Part shown: one piece after another, positions 1-8,686 of the stretch | Numbering within the stretch: position 1 is the stretch's first letter | How the letters are laid out: each line of letters begins with the position of its first letter | From: Betaproteobacteria bacterium | Lineage (GTDB): Bacteria > Pseudomonadota > Gammaproteobacteria > Burkholderiales > SG8-39 | Direction: 5' to 3' | Assembly (NCBI GenBank): GCA_022340285.1 | Contig: JAJDOG010000055.1 | Span: forward strand, 1 to 64,000 | Length of the DNA stretch: 64,000 nt | Position numbers and translations under genes: made by a program | The notes under the pieces: model-generated | Seen by the model: the letters and a program-made list of their open reading frames with translations, nothing else | What the model was told of the DNA's origin: nothing | The model's database searches: none

Positions 1-125
1 TCGTCGTCGTCACCCGGAACCATGGAGCTCTGCGCCTCCGACGCGCGCGCGATAACCATTGCCACCTTCGTCCAGTGGGGCCCGACCGTGGCGAGGATGA
101 CTTCGTCGAGGGCGGCGTCTGTCAT
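1..125 (-). CDS. Partial hypothetical protein, probable integron cassette ORF
   Basis: An open frame starts with ATG at 125 on the minus strand and runs off the left edge of the window (42 residues visible, beginning MTDAALDEVILATVGPHW). It starts only 8 bases after the attC-like site at 133-235, which is the usual spacing for a gene cassette. The visible part is short and helical-looking, with no motif I can assign. Function unknown; I call it coding because of the cassette context and the uninterrupted frame. Confidence 0.5.
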   Translation of the reverse strand, partial: MTDAALDEVILATVGPHWTKVAMVIARASEAQSSMVPGDDD

Positions 126-132
126 CGTGAGA

Positions 133-235
133 GCCCTAACGCTCGCGCTGAGCCGCCGCCGAGGCGCAAAGCGCCGAGGGAACCGCCAGCCGGCGAAGCC
201 CGCTGGCGGCGGTCGGCTCGAGCGCGAAGTTAGGC
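133..235 (-). mobile_element. attC-like integron recombination site
   Basis: Read on the minus strand the site opens with GCCTAAC (235-229) and closes with GTTAGGG (140-134), the R'' and R' boxes of an attC site; only the last base departs from the GTTRRRY consensus. Inside, the arms at 206-225 and 146-160 pair over most of their length with a few unpaired bases, and the centre holds further small hairpins (around 161-180 and 186-208). The total of about 103 bp is within the attC range. The stop codon of the gene at 230-559 lies inside the R'' box, as is common for cassettes. Confidence 0.72.
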
Positions 236-559
236 ATGCAACCTCCGTTTAGCTGCGACACTGAGGAACGGCCTGAGTAACTTAACAGTCGGGGCACGGC
301 GGAGACCCTCAAAGAAGCAGGTGTCAAAGGCGTTCTCAAGGGGCCCAGGCGATTCAGCAGCGGCGTTTGCGAGCGCAGCCAGCCCCTTCAGTTGCTTCCC
401 CGAAAACTCAGTAGCGTGACGTCCGTAGAACGGCGTGAAGTCCATGAGGACAGCGTGAAAGGTAATCTCATCGCTTTCAAGATCGCAGTCAAACTCCGGG
501 AATAGCTGCTCCAGCATGTCGCGGAGCTGGTCGGGCGTTTGCGGAGCCACTGCCTTCAT
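230..559 (-). CDS. Hypothetical protein in an integron-cassette setting (DUF7674-like)
   Basis: 109-residue acidic, probably soluble protein. I chose ATG at 559 rather than the in-frame TTG at 589, because the TTG start would read through the GTTAGGC core at 565-571. The gene therefore begins 5 bases after one integron-type core and its TAA stop lies within the attC-like site, so the whole unit is about 430 bp, a normal cassette size. Its middle (EITFHAVLMDFTPFY, then ENAFDTCFFEGL) recalls small DUF7674-type proteins; that match is from memory. The cassette has no promoter of its own that I can see. Local base composition is lower in GC than in the genes to the right, which fits acquired DNA. 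Confidence 0.65.
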   Translation of the reverse strand: MKAVAPQTPDQLRDMLEQLFPEFDCDLESDEITFHAVLMDFTPFYGRHATEFSGKQLKGLAALANAAAESPGPLENAFDTCFFEGLRRAPTVKLLRPFLSVAAKRRLHA

Positions 560-564
560 GACAT

Positions 565-571
565 GCCTAAC
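565..571 (-). other. Integron core (GTTAGGC) at the upstream cassette boundary
   Basis: On the minus strand GTTAGGC sits just before the ATG of the 230-559 gene. A partner box (minus strand CCTAAC, plus strand 663-668) lies about 100 bp upstream, but the bases between them do not fold into attC-type arms. The site may be an attI-like junction or a decayed attC marking the end of the array. No integrase gene is present on the right-hand side. Confidence 0.4.
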
Positions 572-589
572 AAGAAGTAGACGACCCAA

Positions 590-611
590 AAGACGCTTTA
601 TAAAGCGTCTT
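590..611. repeat. 22-bp perfect palindrome
   Basis: The bases 590-611 are a perfect inverted repeat with half-site AAGACGCTTTA. On the minus strand it is followed by TTTT (part of which belongs to the palindrome), so it could act as a weak terminator before the cassette genes. It could also be a dimeric protein-binding site. It lies in the 365-bp non-coding stretch between the cassette gene and mtgA (560-924), in which I see no gene. Confidence 0.5.
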
Positions 612-666
612 AGCGGTGCCTATGTGGGTACTTGTTGAGGGGGAGTGCACGGGAAACAAGGGGTTA

Positions 667-694
667 GGAGAATTTAGTACGACCTAAATTCTCC
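667..694. repeat. Hairpin with an 11-bp perfect stem
   Basis: GGAGAATTTAG (667-677) is followed by a 6-base loop and its exact complement at 684-694. The stem is AT-rich compared with the surroundings. Together with the palindrome at 590-611 it forms a structured non-coding region beside the probable cassette array. There is no U-run, so a terminator role is not obvious. Confidence 0.5.
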
Positions 695-842
695 GAGCAA
701 ACCCGTCTTCGGGGGTGCTGCCATGGGCCGACTCCGATCTCGTCTGCTCGACAAGCTGCGCGACCAGATGCGAGGAAAACTATAGCACCGGGGTTGGGCG
801 AGGTCCCGTCAATTGCGCCTTCGGACTTCGTAGAAAATCACG

Positions 843-894
843 CCACCACCCCGCCCGCTCCGCGGGCACCCCTCCTCGGAGAGGAGGGGAAAAG
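843..894 (-). repeat. Dispersed 3'-end repeat, copy 1
   Basis: On the minus strand this reads TTTTCCCCTCCTC, a short loop, GAGGAGGGGTG, a small GC hairpin, then CGGGGTGGTGG. It starts about 30 bases after the mtgA stop and has the orientation of mtgA. Related copies lie at 13979, 30291, 32764 and 36861, each also just after a stop codon and on the strand of the preceding gene. Confidence 0.75.
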
Positions 895-924
895 AACAGA
901 AAACAATCGCAACGCCAATCAGCC

Positions 925-1632
925 TTAGGGAACCTGCGCGGAAGGCATGCGGGCGAGGATGCGGTCCGTGTAGCGCTCGAGATAGGGCGTGCTGCGATTG
1001 CGGTCGTAGTAGCGCGGGCGCGGGAGCATCGCCGCAAGGCGGGCGGCCTGGTCGGCGCTCAGACGTGCGGCACTCGTGCCGTAGTAGTGACGGGCGGCGG
1101 CCTCGGCGCCGAAGATGCCTTCGCCCCACTCTGCGACGTTGAGGTAGATCTCTAGGATGCGGCGCTTCTCCATCAGCGCTTCGAGCATGATGGTGATGAG
1201 CGCCTCCTGGCCCTTGCGGACGACGGAGCGCTCGCCGGAAAGAAAAAGGTTCTTGGCGAGCTGCTGGCTGATCGTGCTGCCGCCGGCGACCACCTTGCCG
1301 CGCTTCTGGTTGCGCTCGAGGGCGCGCTGGATGCCTTCCCAGTCGAAGCCCTCGTGATCGATGAACTTGGCGTCCTCGGCCGCGATCACGGCGCGCTTGA
1401 GGTTTGGCGAGATGCGCCGGTAATCCACCCAGCGCTGATCGAGCGTGGCCTTGGGGTTGCGCCGCCGCAGCTCGTCGAGGCGCCGCTCCATGAAGCTCGT
1501 CTGCCGGGGATCGACGTGGTTCCAGTACGCGATGTGAAAGAGGAACCAGGCCTGCACGGCGACGAACACCACCACCACCGCGCCGAGCGCGAAGCCGATG
1601 ACCCTGCCGATCCGTCGTGCGAGCTTCTTCAC
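925..1632 (-). CDS. mtgA: Monofunctional biosynthetic peptidoglycan transglycosylase
   Basis: 235-residue inner-membrane protein that polymerises lipid II into glycan strands (GT51 family). One N-terminal membrane segment (about residues 10-30) anchors a periplasmic catalytic domain. Family motifs visible are AAEDAKFIDHEGFD with the catalytic Glu, GGSTISQQLAKNL, and KRRILEIYLNVAEWG. The start is a GTG at 1632 that overlaps the aroE stop as GTGA, indicating translational coupling; upstream frame in the same phase belongs to aroE in another frame. The length matches the family (about 230-240 residues). It is the last gene of the aroE-mtgA pair and is followed by a dispersed repeat. Confidence 0.93.
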   Translation of the reverse strand: MKKLARRIGRVIGFALGAVVVVFVAVQAWFLFHIAYWNHVDPRQTSFMERRLDELRRRNPKATLDQRWVDYRRISPNLKRAVIAAEDAKFIDHEGFDWEGIQRALERNQKRGKVVAGGSTISQQLAKNLFLSGERSVVRKGQEALITIMLEALMEKRRILEIYLNVAEWGEGIFGAEAAARHYYGTSAARLSADQAARLAAMLPRPRYYDRNRSTPYLERYTDRILARMPSAQVP

Positions 1633-2441
1633 TCCGTGCCGCGCAGCATTTCGAGCACCGGCGCGGTCTGCGGTCGCACGCCGCGCCAGACCTCGAACGA
1701 CTCGGCGGCCTGCTCGACGAGCATGCCGAGGCCATCGGCGAGCCGCCCGGCGCCCGCAGCGCGCGCCGCGGCGAGGAAGGGCGTCTCGCCCTTGCCGTAC
1801 ATCATGTCGTAGGCGACGCAGCCGGGCGCGAAGACGCCGGGCTTGAGGGACGGCGCCTCGCCCGAGAGGCTCGCCGAGGTGGCGTTCACGACGAGGTCGA
1901 AGCCCGCATCGCCGAGCGCGTCCAGGCCGCATGGCTCGACGGATCCGCCGAAGCGTTGCGCGAGATCGCGCGCCCGCTCGACCGTGCGGTTGGCGAGCAC
2001 GAGCTTCGCGACGCGTGTCTCGAGCAACGCCTGGATGACGCCGCTCGCCGCGCCGCCGGCACCCACGAGCAGCACGCGCTTGCCCGCGAGCGGGACGCCA
2101 AGATTGCCGAGGATGTCCTGCACGAGGCCCGCGCCGTCGGTGTTGTCGCCGAGCACGCTGTCTTCGTCGAAGCGCAGCGTGTTGACCGCTTGCGCGGAGC
2201 GCGCCCGCTTGGTGCGCTCGGTGGCGAAACGGAACGCCTCGCCCTTGAAGGGCAGCGTGACGTTCAAGCCCTTGCCACCGCCGATGCGGAACCGCTCGAC
2301 CGCCTGGTCGAAGCCGTCCAGCGGGGCGAGCAGGCGCGAGTACGTCATGTCCTGCCCGGTCTGGCGCGCGAACGCGGCGTGGATCGCGGGGGACTTCGAG
2401 TGCGCGACGGGATTGCCGACGACAGCGTAACGATCAGTCAT
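1629..2441 (-). CDS. aroE: Shikimate dehydrogenase
   Basis: 270 residues. It reduces 3-dehydroshikimate to shikimate with NADPH in aromatic amino acid biosynthesis. The shikimate-binding start (YAVVGNPVAHSKSPAIHAAF), the catalytic Lys in NVTLPFKGEAF, the GDNTDGAGLV motif and the nucleotide-binding loop VGAGGAASG are all visible, and the length is normal for AroE. It lies 70 bases downstream of the tonB-like gene on the same strand and overlaps mtgA by 4 bases, a gene order common in Betaproteobacteria. Confidence 0.95.
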   Translation of the reverse strand: MTDRYAVVGNPVAHSKSPAIHAAFARQTGQDMTYSRLLAPLDGFDQAVERFRIGGGKGLNVTLPFKGEAFRFATERTKRARSAQAVNTLRFDEDSVLGDNTDGAGLVQDILGNLGVPLAGKRVLLVGAGGAASGVIQALLETRVAKLVLANRTVERARDLAQRFGGSVEPCGLDALGDAGFDLVVNATSASLSGEAPSLKPGVFAPGCVAYDMMYGKGETPFLAAARAAGAGRLADGLGMLVEQAAESFEVWRGVRPQTAPVLEMLRGTE

Positions 2442-2511
2442 TGTGGAGGCCCGTTGTCGGGCATTGCGGGCGGGAAGCCCCCGTTCTACCGCAAACTGCG
2501 GCGCCGCGCGA

Positions 2512-3405
2512 TCAGTCTCCGAACAGCCGGTCGCCGCGCGCGAACGTCCACGTGCGAGTGATGACGAGGATATCGGTGTCGCGCCGGATGTTGTCCGGAA
2601 AGGCCGCGAACGGCGACGCGATCTTCACGATCCGCTCGGCGGCGCGATCGAGAATCTTGTGGCCCGACGGCCGGTCCACCTGGACGTACTCCACGGAGCC
2701 GTCGGACTTGATGGCCACCGTGAGACGCAGACTCCCGTAGAGGCGCCCGCGCGCCTGCTCCGGATAGTTCATGTTGCCGATGCGCTCGACCTTCTGGCGC
2801 CACGACTCGACATACATCGCATAGCGGGTCTCCGCCGCACGCGCGCCGACAAACTTCCGGCGCGGACGCTTGGCGTAGTCCTCGGCCTGGCGCGCGACCT
2901 GCGCTTCCATGCGCGCGATGGCGAGCGCGCGATTGGCGAGATCGAGGCCGGAGATCTGCGGCGGATCGGGCGTGGGCACCGGTTCGGGCTTGGGTGGCGG
3001 CGGCGCGGCGACCTCCACCTTCTTGGTATGGATCTGGCTCAGAAGCTGGCGTTGCTTCTTCTCCAGCTGCTTCACGCGCTTCTTGGCCTGCTTGACGTCG
3101 TCGCCGCGCTGGTCTTGCTTGATCACGGGCAACGGCGTCTTCGCGCGCCGGTCCTCGTCGACGTTGCCGCCGGCATCGAGGTTCGCCTGCGCGAGCACCT
3201 GCGGCTTGTCGGGCTGCGTCTGGGTCTTGCTGTTCACGAGCACGACGTCGAGCGTCTGCGGCGGCGGCTTCAGCCGCGTCATGTCGGGCATGCGGAAGTT
3301 GAGCGAGAGCACGAACGTGTGCAGCAGGATCGAGACGCTCAGCGCCGCGACCAGCACACCGGCCGGCGGTTCCGGCGCGGGAGGGTATGCAGAAAGGACC
3401 TGCAC
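2512..3405 (-). CDS. TonB-family energy transducer
   Basis: 297 residues. The N-terminus has a single membrane segment (about residues 15-35, VLVAALSVSILLHTF). A charged, coiled-coil-rich middle (QAKKRVKQLEKKQRQLL) and a proline-rich stretch (APPPPKPEPVPTPDPP) follow, with a C-terminal TonB domain (YPEQARGRLYGSLRLTVAI, then VEYVQVDRPSG). It probably links inner-membrane proton motive force to an outer-membrane receptor. No exbB/exbD is nearby. The gene lies between the RNB ribonuclease (45 bases upstream) and aroE, a conserved betaproteobacterial neighbourhood, so its role may be general rather than tied to one receptor. Confidence 0.85.
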   Translation of the reverse strand: MQVLSAYPPAPEPPAGVLVAALSVSILLHTFVLSLNFRMPDMTRLKPPPQTLDVVLVNSKTQTQPDKPQVLAQANLDAGGNVDEDRRAKTPLPVIKQDQRGDDVKQAKKRVKQLEKKQRQLLSQIHTKKVEVAAPPPPKPEPVPTPDPPQISGLDLANRALAIARMEAQVARQAEDYAKRPRRKFVGARAAETRYAMYVESWRQKVERIGNMNYPEQARGRLYGSLRLTVAIKSDGSVEYVQVDRPSGHKILDRAAERIVKIASPFAAFPDNIRRDTDILVITRTWTFARGDRLFGD

Positions 3406-3450
3406 TGTGCTCTGTGAACCTTTGTAAATCAGCGTATTAGAAGTGTTACT

Positions 3451-5307
3451 TCAAGCCGATTCTTGTTGTTGGGCCTTTTTATAGACGCAACGCACCTGGG
3501 TGTCAATCAGGTCGACCTCCGCGACCTCGACTACGGCCTCGACGCCAGGTTCCAGGTCGGGCAGCGACGGCACCCGCAGGAAGAGCGGCAGGTCCGCGAA
3601 CTTCACCAGATTGTCCCGCACGACCACGGTCCGGGCCAAGCTCACTTTTTCCTGCAGGAGCCAGCGCAGGCACCAATAGTGTTCCATTTGCCGCTGGAAC
3701 TCGTCGTAGGCGGCATACGTGACCTCGAAGTCGCGCAGCGCCGCGAGCAGCGTCTCCGAATTGGCCGCGAACGGCGGCGACCCGCCCCGTAGAACGGCGA
3801 GCAGTTGCCACTGGTTGACCAGGTCGACGTAGCGCCGCAGCGGCGAGGTCGACCAGGCGTAGTGGCTCACGCCGAGCCCCTGGTGCTCGGCGGCGGCCGT
3901 CGTCATGCGTACCCGCCCGGCGGGACCTTGCGCGCGATAGATCGCCGCGGCGCCGCGCTCGTCGAGAAGGCGGCCCCAGCTCGAGTTGGCGAGGATCATC
4001 AGCTCGGCGACGAGTATGTCGAGCGGCGCGCCGCGTTTGCGCGGCTCGATGCGCACGCGGTCGTCCTCGACGTAGAAGCTGTACTCGACGCGCTCGCCCG
4101 GCCCCGTGGGACCCTTGCCACGCAAGGTCGCCTGCGCGCGCGCGAAGCCGTACAGGAACCACAGCTCGGCGACGAAATGGCCCTCCCCGTGGTTACCCGC
4201 CTCGAATCGCGCGTTGAGCTCGTCCACCTCGTGGTGGCGAAGGTTCGCGGCGATCGGAACGTTCTCCAGTCGCGTGTCGGTGTCGCGAATCGTGAAGCTC
4301 GTGCGGTCCACATCCACGTAGAGCGACACGGCCGGGCACACGCGGCCCTCGGCGAGCGTGAACCGCTCGATCACGGCCGGCGGGAGCATCGTGATCTTGG
4401 TGCCGGGCATGTAGGCCGTGGAAAGGCGCTCGCGCGCGACGGTGTCGATCGGCGAGCCGGGCGAGATGGCGAGGCCGGGCGCGGCGATGTGGATGCCTAC
4501 GCGCGCCGTTCGCTCGTCGAGCCACGTGACGGAGAACGCGTCGTCGATCTCGGTGGTGGTGGCGTCATCAAGGCTGAACGCCTGGACCTCGGCGCGCGGG
4601 AGGTCCGCCGGCGGCTCCGGCACGGTCAGCTCGGGAAACTCGATTCCGCGCGGGAAGTGCTCGAAGAGGAAGCGGCCGAGGTGATAGTCGTGGGTCGACG
4701 GCAGTGCGCCGCAGCGCGCGAGGAGCTTGGGTGCGGTGAGGCCCGTCTCCTCGCAGGCCGCCTCGAGCGCCTTGGTCTCGATGCGATTGCGGTCGGGCTT
4801 GTAGAGAAGCTGCGGGAGGATCGGACGGAACGCTTCGGGCAGTTCGGAGCGATTGAGCATCTCGGCCCATTCGGCGATCTGCTCGGCCTGGCGGCGTTTT
4901 CGCTCGAGACCGGCGAGGGCTGCCTTCAGCGTCTCTTCGGGCGCTGCCCTGAAGCGCCCGCGACCCTTGCGGTGGAAATAGATCGGCGCCGAATGCAGCC
5001 GCAGCAGCACGCCCGCCGCCTCGACCGGCACCGGGGCACGGCCGTAATACTCGGCGGCGAGATCGGCGAACCCGAACTCCTCGGCGCCGCAGACCTCCCA
5101 CAGGAAATCGACCTCGATCTCCTCGGCCGTTGCATGCGCACGCTCGAGGAAATCCGCGAGACCGCCTTCGTTGAAGCCGAGGAGCACATTCGCGCGCTTC
5201 ACCTTCACGCGCTTGCCCGAGGCGGCCTCGACCTGCATGGAGGCATCCGTCTCGGAGAGCACGGTGCCCACCTTGAACGATCCGTCTTCCTCGAAAAGTA
5301 CGTTCAT
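3451..5307 (-). CDS. RNase II family (RNB domain) exoribonuclease
   Basis: 618 residues from ATG at 5307, where recognisable protein starts (MNVLFEEDGSFKVGTVL). Frame upstream of that is open but looks non-coding. The central RNB catalytic domain has the acidic metal-binding motif (TEIDDAFSVTW) and later SHYAWSTSPLRRYVDL, typical of RNase II/R. It degrades single-stranded RNA 3' to 5' in the cytoplasm. It is shorter than RNase R and lacks the long basic C-terminal tail. It heads the minus-strand run towards tonB-like, aroE and mtgA. I assign the family but not a specific symbol. Confidence 0.88.
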   Translation of the reverse strand: MNVLFEEDGSFKVGTVLSETDASMQVEAASGKRVKVKRANVLLGFNEGGLADFLERAHATAEEIEVDFLWEVCGAEEFGFADLAAEYYGRAPVPVEAAGVLLRLHSAPIYFHRKGRGRFRAAPEETLKAALAGLERKRRQAEQIAEWAEMLNRSELPEAFRPILPQLLYKPDRNRIETKALEAACEETGLTAPKLLARCGALPSTHDYHLGRFLFEHFPRGIEFPELTVPEPPADLPRAEVQAFSLDDATTTEIDDAFSVTWLDERTARVGIHIAAPGLAISPGSPIDTVARERLSTAYMPGTKITMLPPAVIERFTLAEGRVCPAVSLYVDVDRTSFTIRDTDTRLENVPIAANLRHHEVDELNARFEAGNHGEGHFVAELWFLYGFARAQATLRGKGPTGPGERVEYSFYVEDDRVRIEPRKRGAPLDILVAELMILANSSWGRLLDERGAAAIYRAQGPAGRVRMTTAAAEHQGLGVSHYAWSTSPLRRYVDLVNQWQLLAVLRGGSPPFAANSETLLAALRDFEVTYAAYDEFQRQMEHYWCLRWLLQEKVSLARTVVVRDNLVKFADLPLFLRVPSLPDLEPGVEAVVEVAEVDLIDTQVRCVYKKAQQQESA

Positions 5308-5468
5308 GGCGGCAGGATGGGCAGGGTTCGAGGCGGACGGTGGAAGAAGGGAACGCAGGGCGCTGTACGCCGCGGCCGCAACCGGATGGAAGCCGTCGAT
5401 TATATCCGGCCGAAGCGCCCGTTCCGAGGTCGATCCCGAGGTATCCGGTGGTTCCCGCGCGGGACGCG

Positions 5469-6041
5469 TCAGACGGACACGAGCCCGGCAAACTCGAGGA
5501 TGAGCGGAATGTGCTCGGGAAAGCTCTTCAGCGTGTGGTCGCCGCCCGCCACGACGACCTGGCGCGCGCCGCGATACTTGGCGACCGCTTCGCGATAGTC
5601 GAGCACCTCGTCGCCGGTCTCGACGATCAGCAGATAGCGCTCCGGGCGCGTGACCGGCACCGCGAGCGCGCGCCACTCCGCGAGATGCGACGGCGTGAGC
5701 TCGTACTCCTCGCCGGAGTAGAGATTGCGCTGCACGCCGAGATAGCTTTCGAGATCGGCCTGCGGCGTGACCGCCGGATTCAGCAGCACGGCGCGCGTGG
5801 CGTGTTTCTCGGCGAGATAGGTCGCGTAGAAGCCACCGAGCGAGCTGCCCACGAACGTCACGGCGTCCGCCGCATGCTTCGCAACCTCGCGCTCGATGAG
5901 CGCGATCGCCTCGGCCGGCCGGTGCGGCAGCTTCGGGCAGGCGAAGCGGTCGCCGAGCCCGCGGCGCGCCATCTCGCGCCCGAAGTGCTGCGCCTTGTGG
6001 GACTGGGGCGAGCTGTTGAACCCGTGCAGGTAAATAATCAC
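5469..6041 (-). CDS. YqiA/YcfP-family alpha/beta hydrolase (esterase)
   Basis: 190 residues starting with GTG at 6041, which overlaps the mpl stop (GTGA), so the two are translationally coupled. The fold is a compact alpha/beta hydrolase: IIYLHGFNSSPQS (oxyanion region), the nucleophile elbow VGSSLGGFYA, the acid in VETGDEVLDY and the His in GGDHTLKSF. This matches the short YqiA-type esterases of Proteobacteria, whose natural substrate is unknown. It is cytoplasmic, with no signal peptide. Confidence 0.88.
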   Translation of the reverse strand: MIIYLHGFNSSPQSHKAQHFGREMARRGLGDRFACPKLPHRPAEAIALIEREVAKHAADAVTFVGSSLGGFYATYLAEKHATRAVLLNPAVTPQADLESYLGVQRNLYSGEEYELTPSHLAEWRALAVPVTRPERYLLIVETGDEVLDYREAVAKYRGARQVVVAGGDHTLKSFPEHIPLILEFAGLVSV

Positions 6042-7393
6042 TTGCTCGCGCTCTTCTGCAAGCGCGCGAGCAGCTTTGCGTGGATGCCGCCGAACCCGCC
6101 GTTGCTCATCACGAGCACGTAGTCGCCGGAGCGCGATTCGGCCGCGATCGCCTCGACGAGCGCGTCGAGGTCGTCATGGCAGCTCGCCCGCGCCCCCAGT
6201 GGCGCGAGTACCGGCGCAGGGTCCCAGCCGAGATTCGCGGCGTAACAGTAGACGCGGTCGGCCGCCGCGAGGCTCTGCGCGAGCTCGTCCTTCATCACGC
6301 CGAGCTTCATGGTGTTCGAGCGTGGCTCGAGCACGGCAAGGATGCGCGCGCCGTTCACGCGGCTGCGCAGTCCCGCGATGGTGGCCGCGATCGCAGTCGG
6401 ATGGTGGGCGAAGTCGTCGTACACGGTCACGCCGCCGACGGTGCCGCGCACCTCCATGCGGCGCTTCACGTTGCGAAAGGCGCCGAGCGCCTCCGCGGCT
6501 TGCGCCGGTGGAACCCCGGCGTGGCGGGCGGCGGCGATCGCGGCGAGCGCGTTGGCGCGGTTGTGCTCGCCGAGCAACGACCAGTCGACCGTGCCGGCCC
6601 GCCGGCCGCCGTGCACGACCTCGAAGCGTGCGGCGTCCAGCGCCTTCGATTGCCATTCACCCTTGGCGCCAAACCGCTCGACGGGCGTCCAGCATCCCTG
6701 GGCGAGGACCCGCTCCACCACCGGGTCGTCCCCGTTGGCGACGATCAGCCCATTTTCGGGGATGATGCGGACAAAATGGTGAAATTGGCGCTCGATCGCT
6801 GCAAGATCGCCGAAGATGTCGGCATGGTCGAACTCGATATTGTTCAGAATCGCGGTCCGGGTCCGGTAGTGCACGAACTTCGACCGCTTGTCGAAAAAGG
6901 CGGTGTCGTACTCGTCCGCCTCGATCACGAAGGAATCGCCGCCGCCCAGGCGCGCGGACACGCCGAAGTTCTCGGGCACGCCACCGATGAGAAATCCGGG
7001 CGCGCGGCCGGCGTGCTCGAGGATCCAGGCAAGCATCGCCGCGGTGGTGGTCTTGCCGTGCGTGCCGGCCACCGCGAGCACCCGACGTCCGTGGAGCACG
7101 TGCTCGGCGAGCCACTGCGGCCCGGAAACGTAGCGATCGTCGCGGTCGAGGATCGCCTCCATCAGCGGATTGCCGCGCGTGACGACGTTGCCGATCACCC
7201 AGAGATCGGGGGCGAGCGCGATCTGCTCGGCGCCATAGCCCTCGACGAGGTCGATGCCCGCAGCCTGCAGCTGATCGCTCATCGGCGGGTACACGTTCGC
7301 GTCGCAACCGGTGACGCGATGGCCGGCGGCACGCGCCAGCACGGCGAGCCCGCCCATGAACGTGCCGCAGATACCGAGGAGATGCAGGTGCAT
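6038..7393 (-). CDS. mpl: UDP-N-acetylmuramate:L-Ala-gamma-D-Glu-meso-DAP ligase
   Basis: 451 residues from ATG at 7393 (MHLHLLGICGTFMGG). It is a Mur-ligase family enzyme of peptidoglycan recycling that attaches the recovered tripeptide to UDP-MurNAc. The ATP loop AVAGTHGKTTTAAML, the EADEYDTAFFDKRSKF segment and NNIEFDHADIF are characteristic of Mpl rather than MurC. The length is close to the E. coli protein (457). The 3' end overlaps the yqiA-like gene by 4 bases. The start lies about 75 bases from the divergent nucleotidyltransferase gene, so both probably use this intergenic promoter region. Confidence 0.95.
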   Translation of the reverse strand: MHLHLLGICGTFMGGLAVLARAAGHRVTGCDANVYPPMSDQLQAAGIDLVEGYGAEQIALAPDLWVIGNVVTRGNPLMEAILDRDDRYVSGPQWLAEHVLHGRRVLAVAGTHGKTTTAAMLAWILEHAGRAPGFLIGGVPENFGVSARLGGGDSFVIEADEYDTAFFDKRSKFVHYRTRTAILNNIEFDHADIFGDLAAIERQFHHFVRIIPENGLIVANGDDPVVERVLAQGCWTPVERFGAKGEWQSKALDAARFEVVHGGRRAGTVDWSLLGEHNRANALAAIAAARHAGVPPAQAAEALGAFRNVKRRMEVRGTVGGVTVYDDFAHHPTAIAATIAGLRSRVNGARILAVLEPRSNTMKLGVMKDELAQSLAAADRVYCYAANLGWDPAPVLAPLGARASCHDDLDALVEAIAAESRSGDYVLVMSNGGFGGIHAKLLARLQKSASK

Positions 7394-7469
7394 GAACGTG
7401 AATTGTAGCCGGCGGTCACGCGCGCCCCGTGCGGTAAGATTGACATTCCCCCCGCGTTGCACCCGCCGC

Positions 7470-8082
7470 ATGCCCAGAATGCCCCGAGAGAACAAGCTCA
7501 AGCACTCGCACATGCGCGCCCGGATCGCCGCCGCGGCGGCGCGCATCATGGCCGAGGACGGCGTCGAGGACCTCGCCTCGGCGAAGCGCAAGGCGGCGCG
7601 CCAGCTCGGCGCCGGCGAGACGCAGTCGCTCCCGACGAACGAGGAAGTCGAATCCGAGCTGCTCGCCTATCTCTCGCTCTACCAGGGCGACGAGCAGCGC
7701 GAGCGGCTGCAGGCGCTTCGCTATGCGGCGCTCGACGCGATGCGCGGGCTGCAAGCCTTCCGTCCGTATCTCTCCGGTCCGGTGCTCAAGGGCACGGCGA
7801 GCCGCTATTCGGACGTCGACTTGCAGCTCTTCACCGACGACCGCAAAGGGCTCGAGCTCTTCTTCCTCAACCGCGGCATCCCCTACGAGCTGCGCGAGCA
7901 CCGGCACTATTGCGGCGACGAGCCGCGCGAGGTGCAGGTCCTGCGCGTGGAATGGGACGGCGTTCCCTTCACCCTGGCCGTGTATGCGGCCAAGGACGAG
8001 CGCAGCACGCTCAAGGCCACGCCGGGAGGCCGCCAGATCGAGCGGGCGGGGATTGCCGCGGTCAGCACCCTGGTCGAGGGGA

Positions 8083-8090
<8 letters not shown>
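7470..8090 (+). CDS. Minimal nucleotidyltransferase-like protein
   Basis: 206 residues from ATG at 7470; a second in-frame ATG at 7479 is an equal alternative. The N-terminal part is helical and basic (HMRARIAAAAARIMAEDG). The C-terminal half carries a nucleotidyltransferase signature, a Gly-containing turn followed by SDVDLQLF, with the DxD expected to bind metal. It is divergent from mpl and overlaps the next gene by 8 bases. The biological substrate is unknown. It could modify a nucleic acid or protein, or be a degenerate member of the fold. Confidence 0.75.
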
Positions 8091-8634
<544 letters not shown>

Positions 8635-8686
8635 CTCGCCGCCCAAAGTTGGACATCTCCGGCGATCTCCGGCAAACTCGCCGGCC

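Noticed and set aside
667-694. Rho-independent terminator for mtgA
   Set aside because: It lies over 200 bases beyond the mtgA stop and there is no U-run on the minus strand.
3805-5598. Long plus-strand open frame antisense to the RNase II-family gene
   Set aside because: No start signals or family motifs; Arg/Ala-rich reading caused by GC-rich codons of the real gene.
5307-5676. Longer RNase II-family protein starting at 5676
   Set aside because: The extra 120 residues are Arg/Ala-rich with no family match; ATG at 5307 gives the recognised N-terminus.
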